A stretch of DNA of 64,000 nt from Palleronia abyssalis (GCF_900302445.1 NZ_ONZF01000002.1:186001-250000); one strand, 5' to 3'; shown: positions 38,494-47,813, counted from the stretch's first letter. Numbers and translations: made by a program. The notes: generated by a model not told the origin, from the letters alone.

Positions 38494-39104
38494 TGGGGCG
38501 GAGATTCGCGGGGGCGGAACTACTTGTCGCAACCCACAATCGTGGCAAGCTAGAGGAGATTTCCCAACTTCTGGCCCCCTACGATTTACGCGTCTCCTCG
38601 AATGCGGACCATGGCCTGCCCGAGCCCGTCGAGGATGGGACGACATTCGTCGAAAATGCCCGTATAAAGGCGCATGCGGCGATGAAGGCGACCGGGCTTC
38701 CGACCTTGGCCGACGATTCCGGCATCGAAATCGAGGCGCTGGGGGGGAAGCCTGGTGTTTGGACGGCAGATTGGGCTGAAACCCCGAATGGCAGGGATTT
38801 CGTTCTGGCCATGGAAAGGGCCCATGACGAACTGTTGGCGAGCGGTGCAACTACGCCATGGCGCGCCCGGTTCTGCTGTACGTTGGTTTTGGTTTGGCCA
38901 GACGGGCACGACGAGGTTTATCCCGGAACCATGGAAGGCCAGATCGTCTGGCCGATGCGGGGTGATCAGGGACACGGGTACGACCCCATCTTTCAGCCCA
39001 ACGGACATGACCTGACATTCGGTGAAATGGACCGGTGGACGAAGAACGAGATTTCTCACCGTGCCGACGCATTCGCCAAACTGATCGCCGGCTCTTTTGC
39101 GTAG
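38493..39104 (+). CDS. rdgB: Non-canonical purine NTP pyrophosphatase (RdgB/HAM1)
   Basis: 203 aa. Removes dITP/XTP from the nucleotide pool. Visible: LVATHNRGKLEEI start, TFVENARIKAHAA, LADDSGIEIEAL, the GYDPIFQPNG substrate loop, and the SHRADAFAKL tail. The ATG overlaps the rph TGA; the C-terminus overlaps hemW by 8 bp. Confidence 0.96.
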   Translation: MGRRFAGAELLVATHNRGKLEEISQLLAPYDLRVSSNADHGLPEPVEDGTTFVENARIKAHAAMKATGLPTLADDSGIEIEALGGKPGVWTADWAETPNGRDFVLAMERAHDELLASGATTPWRARFCCTLVLVWPDGHDEVYPGTMEGQIVWPMRGDQGHGYDPIFQPNGHDLTFGEMDRWTKNEISHRADAFAKLIAGSFA

Positions 39105-40212
39105 GGTCGGCCTTTATATCCATTGGCCGTTCTGCCAGGCGAAATGTCCCTACTGTGATTTCAATTCGCACGTTGTCGCGGCGGTGGATCAGGCAGCGTG
39201 GCGTTCGGCCTACACAACTGAGATTAAACGATATAAGGACGAGGTACCTGACGCTGTTGTAGGATCGATTTTCTTCGGCGGCGGCACGCCCAGCCTGATG
39301 GAGCCAGAGACTGTGGCGTCGATCATCGATGACGCCCAACGGGCCTGGCGCTTTGCGAACGATGTTGAGATTACGCTGGAAGCCAACCCGACCTCGGTAG
39401 AAGCCGAGCGGTTCCGGGGATATCGCATGGCCGGCGTCAATAGGGTCTCCATGGGTATCCAGGCGCTGGATGACGACGACCTTCGTCGTTTGGGCCGCCT
39501 GCACAGCGTTTCTGAAGCTCGCGCCGCGTTCGACATAGCCCGGCAGACCTTCGACCGGATCAGTTTTGATCTGATTTACGCTCGACAGGGCCAGACCGCC
39601 GCCGCGTGGGAAACCGAACTGGCAGAAGCGCTTCGAATGGCGGCGGATCATCTGTCCCTGTACCAGTTGTCCGTGGAAGACGGAACCGCGTTTGGCGATC
39701 GTCATGCGCGCGGTAAGTTGAAAGGACTCCCGGATGAAGACCTTGCTGCGACGTTGTATGAGATCACGCAGAATATGACGGAAAGCGCGGGCTTACCCGC
39801 CTACGAGATTTCAAACCATGCGCGTCCCGGAGCAGAATCGCAGCACAATCTGACCTATTGGCGGGGCGGCGAGTACATTGGCATCGGGCCCGGAGCGCAT
39901 GGGCGTGTTCACAATCCCAACGGCTGGATCGCAACCGAAGCCGAAACCCAACCGATGCGATGGTTAGCGGCCGTTCAAGCGGGCACGGTCGAGCAGCGTT
40001 CGCTGCTATCGGCCCTGGACAGAGCCGAAGAGCGGGCGATGATGGGCCTTCGGGTCGGAGAGGGCGTAGATCGCTCGGACCTCGCCCCGTTCGAAACGCG
40101 GCTGCCGCACCTCGAGGACCTTGGCGTGATCCGCACCAGCAATGATAAGGTGCAACTGACAGAATCAGGACGGCCAGTCCTCAATGCGATCCTCCGGGAC
40201 CTTCTGGCTTAG
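39097..40212 (+). CDS. hemW: Radical SAM haem chaperone HemW (CPO-III-like)
   Basis: 371 aa starting with TTG at 39097-39099, overlapping rdgB by 8 bp. Radical SAM motif CQAKCPYC (Cys13, 17, 20), the FFGGGTPSL and EANPTSVEAERFRGYRMAGVNRVSMGIQAL blocks. It is the HemW type (not oxygen-independent coproporphyrinogen oxidase HemN), which begins close to the GLYIHWPFC motif. Its stop TAG shares TTAG with the parB stop. Confidence 0.93.
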   Translation: MRRVGLYIHWPFCQAKCPYCDFNSHVVAAVDQAAWRSAYTTEIKRYKDEVPDAVVGSIFFGGGTPSLMEPETVASIIDDAQRAWRFANDVEITLEANPTSVEAERFRGYRMAGVNRVSMGIQALDDDDLRRLGRLHSVSEARAAFDIARQTFDRISFDLIYARQGQTAAAWETELAEALRMAADHLSLYQLSVEDGTAFGDRHARGKLKGLPDEDLAATLYEITQNMTESAGLPAYEISNHARPGAESQHNLTYWRGGEYIGIGPGAHGRVHNPNGWIATEAETQPMRWLAAVQAGTVEQRSLLSALDRAEERAMMGLRVGEGVDRSDLAPFETRLPHLEDLGVIRTSNDKVQLTESGRPVLNAILRDLLA

Positions 40213-41108
40213 TCCAGCCCACGGGAAATCAGCTGACAAATTTGGTCCAGTTGTTCGAGGGACTTGTATCCGATCGTCAGTTTACCGGTATCCGCGCCCG
40301 ATTTGTGATCTATCGTGATCGGAAGACCCATGGCCGCCGACAGATCCTGTTCCAAGGCCCTTGTATCGGCATCTTTTGACTCATCTGCCGAACGCTTTGG
40401 TTTTGAAGGCTTATCAGGTTTACGGACCAACGCTTCTGTTTGACGAACCGACAAATTCTTGGCGATGACTTGCCGTGCCAAATCTGACGCGGCCTCTGTC
40501 GCGACGAGTGCGCGAGCGTGGCCCGCGGTCAGTCGACCTTCCGCTAACCACCCCTGAACGTCCGCAGGCAAGTTCAGCAGACGAAGGGAGTTGGCGATAT
40601 GGGATCGACTTTTACCCAGGGCATCCGCCATTTGCTCCTGTGTACGGCCGAAGCGATCCATCAACTGACGATATCCCGCAGCCTCATCCACGGGGTTAAG
40701 ATCGGCCCTCTGAATATTCTCAATGATCGCAACTTCAAGCATTTCTGTATCGTCAAATTCTCTAACGATTACAGGAACTTCATGGATCTTCGCCAGCTGA
40801 GAGGCCCGCCACCGGCGCTCGCCTGCAACGATCTGGAACGCGTCAGATTTTTCCGGGTGTGGGCGAACGATAAGCGGCTGGATGATGCCACGTTGCGCTA
40901 TCGAAGCGGCAAGCTCTTCCAGCTGCTCTTCCGCAAATGTGCGGCGAGGCTGATCAGGGTTGGCCTCGATCCGCTCGATGGCAACAAATAGCTCCGCACG
41001 CCGCGGCTGATCCGCCGGGCGAGTCTCCGCGTTGGGTGGGTCTATATCTGCCATTAAGGCCGATAATCCACGACCTAGTCCGCCGCGCTTCTCCCGTTTA
41101 TCGGACAT
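40209..41108 (-). CDS. parB: Chromosome partitioning protein ParB
   Basis: 299 aa. CTP-dependent parS-binding protein: N-terminal KRGGLGRGLSALMAD, the GERRWRAS CTP motif, IIENIQRADLNPVDEAAGY, the helix-turn-helix region (TQEQMADALGKSRSHIANSLRLL) and a C-terminal dimerisation segment. Last gene of the rho-mnmE-mnmG-rsmG-parA-parB run; perfect parS sites are present 1.4 and 3.2 kb away, inside this same operon. Confidence 0.97.
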   Translation of the reverse strand: MSDKREKRGGLGRGLSALMADIDPPNAETRPADQPRRAELFVAIERIEANPDQPRRTFAEEQLEELAASIAQRGIIQPLIVRPHPEKSDAFQIVAGERRWRASQLAKIHEVPVIVREFDDTEMLEVAIIENIQRADLNPVDEAAGYRQLMDRFGRTQEQMADALGKSRSHIANSLRLLNLPADVQGWLAEGRLTAGHARALVATEAASDLARQVIAKNLSVRQTEALVRKPDKPSKPKRSADESKDADTRALEQDLSAAMGLPITIDHKSGADTGKLTIGYKSLEQLDQICQLISRGLD

Positions 41109-41119
41109 GGTCGCTCTCC

Positions 41120-41911
41120 TCAGGCCGTTTCGCGCGCGATGAATTCGTGGGCAAGTGCTCGATAAGCGATACTGCCCTTGGATGTAGGGTCATAGTCCAG
41201 CACTGGCTGCGCGAACGAAGGCGCTTCACTGACGCGCACGTTGCGCGGAATGATAGTATCAAACACCAAGCTTCCCAAAGTTTCCCTAGCGTCCGCAAGC
41301 ACACCTTGGGCCAGTTTGTTCCTTCCATCGAACATCGTCAAAACGACGCCTTCAATGCCAAGCCTCGGGTTTGCCGTTTGCCGAACCTCGCGTATTGTCA
41401 GCATCAGCTGCGAAAGCCCCTCCAGAGCAAAGAACTCACTTTGCAGAGGAACAAGTACCGAATGTGCAGCAACCATGGCGTTCACGGTCAGAAGAGAGAG
41501 GGAAGGGGGGCAATCTATGAGAACAATATCGATGTCGGTTTTTCCGCGGCTATTCAATGCAGATCTAAGCAGCGATACGCGTTGGGATTTCGAAACCATT
41601 TCGACATCTGCCGACGACAAATCGGAATTGGCAGGGACAATCCTAAGGTTCTGAACGTCGGTGGACTGAAGCGCGTCCGTAACCGATACATCCCCCAGAA
41701 GGACATCGTAAGTCGTGATCTGCCGGCGATCCAAATCGATACCCAAACCTGTCGAAGCGTTCCCTTGGGGGTCCAGATCGATTATCGCTACCCGCTTACC
41801 CTGAGCGGCCAGTGCGGCGCCCAAATTGATCGCCGTGGTGGTCTTTCCGACTCCACCTTTCTGGTTCACGATAGCCACGACTTTCGTGGCGCCCTGATCG
41901 AAATCAGACAC
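41120..41911 (-). CDS. parA: Chromosome partitioning ATPase ParA (Soj family)
   Basis: 263 aa. Deviant Walker A ATPase KGGVGKTTTAINLG (about residues 18-31), IIDLDPQGNASTGLG, and VLIDCPPSLSLLT. Segregates origin regions together with ParB/parS. It overlaps the rsmG 3' end by 8 bp and precedes parB by 11 bp. Confidence 0.97.
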   Translation of the reverse strand: MSDFDQGATKVVAIVNQKGGVGKTTTAINLGAALAAQGKRVAIIDLDPQGNASTGLGIDLDRRQITTYDVLLGDVSVTDALQSTDVQNLRIVPANSDLSSADVEMVSKSQRVSLLRSALNSRGKTDIDIVLIDCPPSLSLLTVNAMVAAHSVLVPLQSEFFALEGLSQLMLTIREVRQTANPRLGIEGVVLTMFDGRNKLAQGVLADARETLGSLVFDTIIPRNVRVSEAPSFAQPVLDYDPTSKGSIAYRALAHEFIARETA

Positions 41912-42482
41912 GTTTGAAGTTCCTCATAAGAAGGATGACCCCCTCTTTGTTCACTTTGCTAGGTCGGACGTCAACGTCAAATTCCCAGGATGTCTTCGCC
42001 TCCGCGATCTCCTGCTGATACGATATACCCTTCGGAAATACATATGTTGTATCCGACACGCCGTGTCGAATGGCGAGGGGGATCAGCTTCCGCAAGGGCG
42101 CCAAGGCACGCGCGGAAACGATATCACCACCCCGCGGTGAAACATTTTCAATTCGTTGATCTATGACTTCGGCATTTAACTGTAAGTTCCGTACTGCTGT
42201 TCTGAGGAAAACTGATTTCCTGCGATCCGATTCCACCAGCAGGACACGGGTCGTTGGACGCAATATCGAGATGACGATGCCGGGGAATCCCCCTCCGCTT
42301 CCCAAATCGATCCAAGTATGAGCCGGGGGAGCGAGCTCTGAGAGTTGCGCACTATCCTCAACGTGCCTTTGTTCAAGAAGGCCCAAGGTCGACGGCGCAA
42401 CCAAGTTGATATGCTCATTCCAGCGGCAGACCAAGTTGGAGAATTCTTTAAGACGATCTATTGTTTCACGTGAAACACTCAT
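41904..42482 (-). CDS. rsmG: 16S rRNA (guanine-527-N7)-methyltransferase RsmG
   Basis: 192 aa. SAM-binding WIDLGSGGGFPGIVIS, LLVESDRRKSVFLRTA, VSARALAPL. Methylates G527 of 16S rRNA. The start ATG overlaps the mnmG stop (ATGA), and the codons for VSRET near the N-terminus are encoded by a perfect parS sequence (42462-42477). Confidence 0.96.
   Translation of the reverse strand: MSVSRETIDRLKEFSNLVCRWNEHINLVAPSTLGLLEQRHVEDSAQLSELAPPAHTWIDLGSGGGFPGIVISILRPTTRVLLVESDRRKSVFLRTAVRNLQLNAEVIDQRIENVSPRGGDIVSARALAPLRKLIPLAIRHGVSDTTYVFPKGISYQQEIAEAKTSWEFDVDVRPSKVNKEGVILLMRNFKRV
42462..42477. promoter_or_regulatory. parS centromere-like site 1
   Basis: TGTTTCACGTGAAACA, a perfect 16-bp palindrome identical to the chromosomal parS consensus bound by ParB. 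It lies within codons 2-7 of rsmG. Confidence 0.95.
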
Positions 42483-44353
42483 CCTACACGTACGCTATCG
42501 ATTCTCGAAATCTTGAGCCTATAGATTAACGTGTTTAATGCTACGGGGGTCATACCTTCGACCCTTTCTGCCTGAGCGATTGAGGTAGGCCGAACAATAG
42601 ATAGTTTATGCCGCAATTCCGAAGATAGACCCTGGATGTCCTGATAGTTGAAATCTGGCGGTATAGTCAGGCCCTCGTATCGCCGAACCCGGCTGACCTC
42701 CTGCACTTGGCGGTCCAAGTAATTCGAATACGTGGCCTCATTTTCTAACTGCCGAAGTATACTGTCGTCGAACTGAGCGAGGTCAGGCGACAAAGATAGG
42801 ATTGTACTGACACCGACATTTGGAATGCTCAGAAGAGCATAAAGATCCCGTTTCTTGCCGTCACCAGCAACATTTACGCCGGCTTCCCGTGCCGTTTTCC
42901 CGGCAACCGAAACCGACTTCATTTTCTGCCGAGCGTCGTCAATCTGCTCCATTTTGTTCTCGAAGAAAGTCCTCTGGCGGGCATCCAGAATGCCTAGTTC
43001 AATCGCCTTTGGAGTCAGCCGCTGATCCGCATTGTCAGCCCTTAGGGAAAGGCGATACTCCGCCCGGGACGTGAACATGCGGTACGGCTCTGACACCCCG
43101 CGGATCACCAGATCGTCTATCATGACCCCGATGTAAGATTCTGTCCTGGAAAACTGGACAGGCGGCAACTCCTGAACGCTTGACGCGGCGTTCAGCCCAG
43201 CCACGAGCCCTTGGGCGGCAGCCTCCTCATACCCTGTTGTCCCGTTAATCTGCCCAGCGAGCCAAAGACCCGGCATGTCCCGAACTTCAAGTTCAGCGGT
43301 TAGTGCACGGGGGTCGACATAATCGTATTCTATTGCGTACCCAGGTTGCGAAATTTCAGCATTTTCTAAGCCGCGAATAGAGCGAATATATGCGATCTGA
43401 ACGTCTCTAGGCAAAGATGTGGATACACCATTCGGGTAGATGGTTTCCCCAACAAGAGTTTCCGGCTCCAAAAATATCTGGTGGGATTTCTTATCGGCGA
43501 AGCGGGAAATCTTGTCCTCAATGGAAGGGCAATATCTGGGGCCTTTTCCCGAAATATTACCTGAATACATGGCAGACAGATGCAAGTTCCTGCGAATTAT
43601 ATCATGCGTATGTTCGTTCGTGTGGGTAATCGCACAATTCACTTGGGGAAGGTGCGGTCCCGTGCTTTGAAACGACATCATCGCAGGGTTTTCGTCACCG
43701 GGCTGCAGTTCCAAACCGGACCAATCGATCGATTTTCCAGATAGGCGCGGGGGAGTTCCTGTTTTAAGTCTGCCCATCGGCAAACCTTGACCGTACAGCC
43801 GATCGGCCAGTTGTACCGAAGGACTCTCACCCAAACGTCCGCCGGACGTGGTCTCGCCACCCATGTGGATTACGCCATTCAAGAAAGTGCCAGTCGTTAG
43901 AATCACTGCATCTCCAGGAAGTTCCGCACCGTCATCCAAGAGAACGCCGGAAACACGTCCGTCGCGTACCAGAAGATCCGCTACTTGCCCCTCTACCAAT
44001 TGAACGGGCAGGGCACTGATGGCGTTCTGAATTGCCGCCCTGTATTCTCCGCGATCAACCTGCGTACGCGGTCCTTGCACTGCGGGTCCTTTAGACCGGT
44101 TCAGTAATCGGAATTGGATACCCGCTCGATCTGCGGCACGTCCAATTATACCCCCGAAGGCGTCAACCTCTCGCACAAGGTGCCCCTTACCCAGTCCGCC
44201 AACTGCGGGATTGCAGGACAGAGCACCAACAGTATCAGCTCGCAGCGTAACAAGATAAGTTCGCGTGCCCATCCGCGCGGCCGCGCTTGCAGCCTCAACA
44301 CCGGCATGACCCCCTCCAACAACGATGACGGTCGATTGTTTCACGTGAAACAT
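42479..44353 (-). CDS. mnmG: tRNA uridine 5-carboxymethylaminomethyl modification enzyme MnmG
   Basis: 624 aa from the ATG at 44351-44353 with GGAAAATGAG upstream (a TTG four codons earlier is possible). FAD-binding VVGGGHAGVEAA start, the GLGKGHLVREVDAFGG block, TGTFLNGVIHMGGE, and GYEEAAAQGLVAGLNAA. Works with MnmE on wobble uridine. The first codons MFHVKQ are encoded by parS site 2; the stop is coupled to rsmG. GC content looks lower than in its neighbours further from oriC. Confidence 0.97.
   Translation of the reverse strand: MFHVKQSTVIVVGGGHAGVEAASAAARMGTRTYLVTLRADTVGALSCNPAVGGLGKGHLVREVDAFGGIIGRAADRAGIQFRLLNRSKGPAVQGPRTQVDRGEYRAAIQNAISALPVQLVEGQVADLLVRDGRVSGVLLDDGAELPGDAVILTTGTFLNGVIHMGGETTSGGRLGESPSVQLADRLYGQGLPMGRLKTGTPPRLSGKSIDWSGLELQPGDENPAMMSFQSTGPHLPQVNCAITHTNEHTHDIIRRNLHLSAMYSGNISGKGPRYCPSIEDKISRFADKKSHQIFLEPETLVGETIYPNGVSTSLPRDVQIAYIRSIRGLENAEISQPGYAIEYDYVDPRALTAELEVRDMPGLWLAGQINGTTGYEEAAAQGLVAGLNAASSVQELPPVQFSRTESYIGVMIDDLVIRGVSEPYRMFTSRAEYRLSLRADNADQRLTPKAIELGILDARQRTFFENKMEQIDDARQKMKSVSVAGKTAREAGVNVAGDGKKRDLYALLSIPNVGVSTILSLSPDLAQFDDSILRQLENEATYSNYLDRQVQEVSRVRRYEGLTIPPDFNYQDIQGLSSELRHKLSIVRPTSIAQAERVEGMTPVALNTLIYRLKISRIDSVRVG
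44337..44352. promoter_or_regulatory. parS centromere-like site 2
   Basis: A second perfect TGTTTCACGTGAAACA palindrome, overlapping the start codon of mnmG and 1.9 kb from site 1. The two sites bracket the mnmG coding region. Confidence 0.95.
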
Positions 44354-44354
44354 C

Positions 44355-45620
44355 TCATTTTCCAATGCAGAATCGAGAGAATATGCTCCCTAGCAGATCC
44401 TCGGTATCAACGCCACCGATCAGCTCTTGAAGATCACGAATGACATCGCGAACACGTTGCGCAGATAGTTCTGAAGGCGAGGATGTAAGTTCACCACAAA
44501 TCTCTCGCAAAGATGCTATAGCCCTTTCTAACGAAGCGCGATGCCGATTCCGTAGCGCAAGGGCATCCTTTGGTACGCGAGATTCCAACAGACTTTGGAG
44601 GCGGCCCAAAAGCTCAGTCACCCCGGCCCCTGTTTTCCCGGACACGCCCCCCCGCGTTCCATCATCATCTTGCGCTAGCAGTACGATGTCCATTCCTTCA
44701 GGAACCTTGGTGGAACCATCGTCCAGCCATACCCGAACATCTGCGGCCGCCGCTCGGATGCGCGTTAGCGCAATTCCCTGTCTCTCTATCGGGTCCAAGC
44801 TTTCCCGAAGGCCTGCCGTATCCAACATTGTGACCGGAATGCCCTTGAGGTCGACGCGAACCTCGATCACGTCGCGCGTCGTTCCGGCAATCTCGGACGT
44901 CAAAGCGACGGGACGCCTGGCGATCGCATTGAGAAGGGTGGATTTTCCCGCATTGGGCGGGCCGATCAACGCAATCTCGAAGCCTGTCCGGATACGTTCG
45001 GCGACGTCCGCCGCCCGCAACTCTCTCTCCATGTCCTCGGCAACGCTTCGAAGTAGCCCCGCAACATCAGTATCAACATCAGTCGGGACATCCTCGTCCG
45101 CGAAATCCAGGGTGAGTTCCAAGAGGCTGGCGGCGTCGATCAGGCTTTCCCGCCATGTGTCAACACGTTTGGCGAGCCCCCCGGACAGCGACGATTGCGC
45201 TTGAACCCGTTGTAGTTCCGTCTCGGCATCGATCAAGTCTGCCAGACCTTCGACCTGCGCCAAGTCCATCCGATCGTTCTCGAGCGCCCGCCTCGTAAAT
45301 TCCCCAGGCGCTGCAGGACGGAAGCCGGGCAATTTGGACAGATTTTCCATAACCCCGCGAATAACCGCGAGCGAGCCGTGCACTTGCAGTTCCACCACAT
45401 CTTCACCGGTAAAACTGGATCCCGCCGGAAAGCAAAGCACCAGGCCGGAGTCTAAGAGTTGGCCGCGGTCGTCCCTGATCTGCCTTAAACCAGCTTTGCG
45501 CAGCGCGGGAAGGTCGCACATACGCGCAACCCCGGCAAAAGCAGCTGGGCCCGAAACTCGGATGACCGATACGCCCGCCTTACCGGGCGCCGAGGCCTGG
45601 GCGTAAATCGTATCGGCCAT
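44355..45620 (-). CDS. mnmE: tRNA modification GTPase MnmE
   Basis: 421 aa. N-terminal formyl-THF-binding-like domain, central helical domain with G-domain GPPNAGKSTLLNAIA, DTAGLRES, and the C-terminal catalytic cysteine motif FCIGK. Partner of MnmG in tRNA wobble-uridine modification. Stop and the mnmG start are nearly abutting (1-bp gap), and the gene follows rho by 6 bp. Confidence 0.97.
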   Translation of the reverse strand: MADTIYAQASAPGKAGVSVIRVSGPAAFAGVARMCDLPALRKAGLRQIRDDRGQLLDSGLVLCFPAGSSFTGEDVVELQVHGSLAVIRGVMENLSKLPGFRPAAPGEFTRRALENDRMDLAQVEGLADLIDAETELQRVQAQSSLSGGLAKRVDTWRESLIDAASLLELTLDFADEDVPTDVDTDVAGLLRSVAEDMERELRAADVAERIRTGFEIALIGPPNAGKSTLLNAIARRPVALTSEIAGTTRDVIEVRVDLKGIPVTMLDTAGLRESLDPIERQGIALTRIRAAAADVRVWLDDGSTKVPEGMDIVLLAQDDDGTRGGVSGKTGAGVTELLGRLQSLLESRVPKDALALRNRHRASLERAIASLREICGELTSSPSELSAQRVRDVIRDLQELIGGVDTEDLLGSIFSRFCIGK

Positions 45621-45626
45621 GGCGGA

Positions 45627-46898
45627 TCACGTGTTCATCGAGTCGAAGAATTCAGAGTTGGACTTGGTCTGCTTCAGCTTACCCAACAGGAACTCAACGG
45701 CGTCCGTCGTGCCCATCGGGTTCAGGATGCGCCTCAAGACGTATGTTTTCTGAAGGTCTTGCTTGTCCGTCAGAAGATCCTCTTTCCGGGTTCCGGACTT
45801 GAGGATGTCCATTGCCGGATAAACCCGCTTGTCCGCTACCTTCCGATCAAGAACGATTTCGGAGTTCCCGGTGCCCTTGAACTCTTCGAAGATCACCTCG
45901 TCCATACGGCTGCCGGTATCGATTAGCGCCGTCGCAATGATCGTCAGCGATCCGCCTTCCTCGATATTTCGCGCTGCGCCGAAAAACCGCTTCGGGCGTT
46001 GCAGGGCATTCGCGTCCACACCACCGGTCAGGACTTTGCCCGACGACGGAACCGTCGTGTTGAAGGCTCGGCCCAGGCGGGTGATCGAGTCCAGAAGAAT
46101 GACGACGTCACGCTTGTGTTCTACAAGACGCTTGGCCTTCTCGATGACCATATCGCTGACCGCGACGTGGCGGGTCGCGGGCTCGTCAAAGGTCGAGGAT
46201 ACGACCTCGCCCTTCACCGACCGCTGCATGTCCGTCACTTCTTCGGGGCGTTCGTCGATCAGAAGAACGATGAGGTAGCATTCGGGGTGATTTCTCTCGA
46301 TCGAATGCGCGATGTTCTGCAAAAGAACGGTCTTGCCCGTCCGCGGTGGCGCCACGATCAAGGATCTCTGCCCCTTACCGATGGGCGCGACCAAATCAAT
46401 CACGCGGGCCGAGCGATCCTTTATGGTGGGATCCTCGATCTCCATCTTCAGGCGCTGGTCGGGATAAAGAGGCGTCAAGTTGTCGAAGGCGACCTTGTGG
46501 CGCGCCTTGGCCGGATCCTCGAAATTAATCGTCTCGACTTCGGTCAGCGCGAAATAACGCTCGTTCTCGTCGGGTCCGCGGATCACGCCCGACACCGTAT
46601 CGCCGGTGCGTAAGGCATGCCGCCGGATCATGTCGGGCGAGACATAGATGTCATCGGGACCGGGAAGGTAGTTGGCTTCGGGCGACCGCAGAAAGCCGAA
46701 CCCATCTTGCAGAACCTCAAGAACACCGTCACCCCCGATGATCCAGTCCTCGTCCGCGCGCTCTTTCAAGATCGAGAACATCATCTCGCCCTTGCGCATG
46801 GTCGAGGCATTCTCGATCTCCAGCTCCTCGGCCAAGGCAAGGAGGTCCTTTGGGCTCTGCGCCTTCAGGTCGGATAGGTTTACGCGGTCTTCGTTCAT
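45627..46898 (-). CDS. rho: Transcription termination factor Rho
   Basis: 423 aa. N-terminal helix bundle, cold-shock-like RNA-binding domain ([22 protein letters not shown]), Walker A PPRTGKT, Q-loop and R-loop ATPase motifs. Hexameric RNA helicase for factor-dependent termination. It starts a minus-strand run of coupled genes ending in parB; 107 bp separate it from the hemJ stop, with no hairpin I can recognise. Confidence 0.98.
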   Translation of the reverse strand: MNEDRVNLSDLKAQSPKDLLALAEELEIENASTMRKGEMMFSILKERADEDWIIGGDGVLEVLQDGFGFLRSPEANYLPGPDDIYVSPDMIRRHALRTGDTVSGVIRGPDENERYFALTEVETINFEDPAKARHKVAFDNLTPLYPDQRLKMEIEDPTIKDRSARVIDLVAPIGKGQRSLIVAPPRTGKTVLLQNIAHSIERNHPECYLIVLLIDERPEEVTDMQRSVKGEVVSSTFDEPATRHVAVSDMVIEKAKRLVEHKRDVVILLDSITRLGRAFNTTVPSSGKVLTGGVDANALQRPKRFFGAARNIEEGGSLTIIATALIDTGSRMDEVIFEEFKGTGNSEIVLDRKVADKRVYPAMDILKSGTRKEDLLTDKQDLQKTYVLRRILNPMGTTDAVEFLLGKLKQTKSNSEFFDSMNT

Positions 46899-47005
46899 GG
46901 AAATCCTCTCGCACCGCAGGATGCGGGCGGTATGGGTCTTGAGATGGGAAGCACATCACCGGACGGCGACGGCGGGCAGCTAAGCACTGTTACCGATCTT
47001 GTCAA

Positions 47006-47443
47006 TCAGAATGGGCGAACGATCACCGAAAAGACGATCACGAGCAGCAGAAGCGTCGGGACTTCGTTCATCATACGGTAATGACGCCCCGCGTGGGTGT
47101 AAGCCCCTGCTTCCATGGCCTTTCTTTGCTTCGCGCACCACATGTGAAACGCGCTCATCGCGATAACGGCAACGGCTTTGGTGTAAGGCCAAACAGCCGA
47201 CCAATCGACGACTCCGATCGAGATCAGGGCAAGGCCAAATATCCAAGTGGCGATCATGGCAGGGTTCATGATCGCTCTCAGCAGTCGCCGTTCCATGACT
47301 TGGAACAGCTGTTCTCGGCCGTCGTCTCCCTTCGCTGCTTCCACGTGATATACGAAGAGGCGGGGTAAATAGAAAAGGCCGGCCATCCAAGCGATGAACG
47401 ACACGATGTGAAGGGCAAGAAGCCACTGATACCAGTCGGTCAT
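47006..47443 (-). CDS. hemJ: Protoporphyrinogen oxidase HemJ
   Basis: 145 aa with about four membrane helices. The N-terminal block LHIVSFIAWMAGLFYLPRLFVYH (histidine and arginine conserved) is the HemJ family signature. Oxidises protoporphyrinogen IX at the inner membrane; hemH and hemW are elsewhere in the window. It is the first gene on the left side of oriC and a CtrA-type motif lies 15 bp before its start. Confidence 0.95.
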   Translation of the reverse strand: MTDWYQWLLALHIVSFIAWMAGLFYLPRLFVYHVEAAKGDDGREQLFQVMERRLLRAIMNPAMIATWIFGLALISIGVVDWSAVWPYTKAVAVIAMSAFHMWCAKQRKAMEAGAYTHAGRHYRMMNEVPTLLLLVIVFSVIVRPF

Positions 47444-47457
47444 CCTCCTCTCTTACC

Positions 47458-47472
47458 TTAAAGAATTTTTAA
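47458..47472 (-). promoter_or_regulatory. CtrA-type motif TTAA-N7-TTAA at oriC edge
   Basis: TTAAAGAATTTTTAA has perfect half-sites with 7-bp spacing. It lies between the AT-rich/DnaA-box region and the hemJ start codon, so it could affect hemJ transcription or origin access. Motif match only. Confidence 0.6.
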
Positions 47473-47646
47473 GAAAAGATTGTTTGTTGTTAGTAGGGCC
47501 TGGGGATTTCCGCAGGAATCGGTGTTCTCATCGGTTTCTCCGGGGATCTACGCGTTCGAATGAACCGAGCGGAGAGACAAACAAGGAACACTCGTAAAAA
47601 ATATATATTTCAGTATGTTAGGGTGTTGAAATATCCCTTGAATCCA

Positions 47647-47655
47647 TGTGGATAA
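47647..47655 (-). promoter_or_regulatory. Perfect DnaA box (R1-type)
   Basis: Reverse-strand TTATCCACA, the strong DnaA-ATP-independent consensus, next to the AT-rich tract. It is the only exact match in the oriC region. Confidence 0.85.
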
Positions 47656-47786
47656 ACATGGGTAGAAATCTTGCTTGACCAGGCCTTGTCCACTGATGGG
47701 GAAGCCTGACGTGAGCACGTGGACAAACGCGTCGGTATCGCGGAAAAGATCCCCAGTTATCCGGGCGGACTATCGGACGGCTCGGG

Positions 47787-47795
47787 TTATCCCCA
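47787..47795 (+). promoter_or_regulatory. DnaA box, near-consensus
   Basis: TTATCCCCA, 8 of 9 bases matching TTATCCACA, on the maf side of oriC. Further weaker boxes are listed in the oriC entry. Confidence 0.6.
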
Positions 47796-47813
47796 AACAC
47801 TCACAGGTTATCC

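Larger units (their letters stand above)
47444..47813. other. oriC: Chromosomal replication origin region (oriC)
   Basis: The only gene-free stretch above 300 bp (370 bp). It holds an AT-rich tract at about 47595-47620 (AAAAAATATATATTT core), a perfect DnaA box TTATCCACA on the minus strand (47647-47655), and near-matches at 47686-47694 (+), 47718-47726 (-), 47757-47765 (+), 47787-47795 (+) and 47808-47816 (+). Two GANTC sites (47516, 47640) and a CtrA-type motif are also inside. The hemJ/rho versus maf/aroE divergence is a known oriC neighbourhood in Rhodobacteraceae. Function is inferred. Confidence 0.85.

Noticed and set aside
42526-42538. TTAA repeat near the mnmG 3' end as a further CtrA site
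   Set aside because: Spacing between half-sites is 5 bp, not 7, and it is inside coding sequence.
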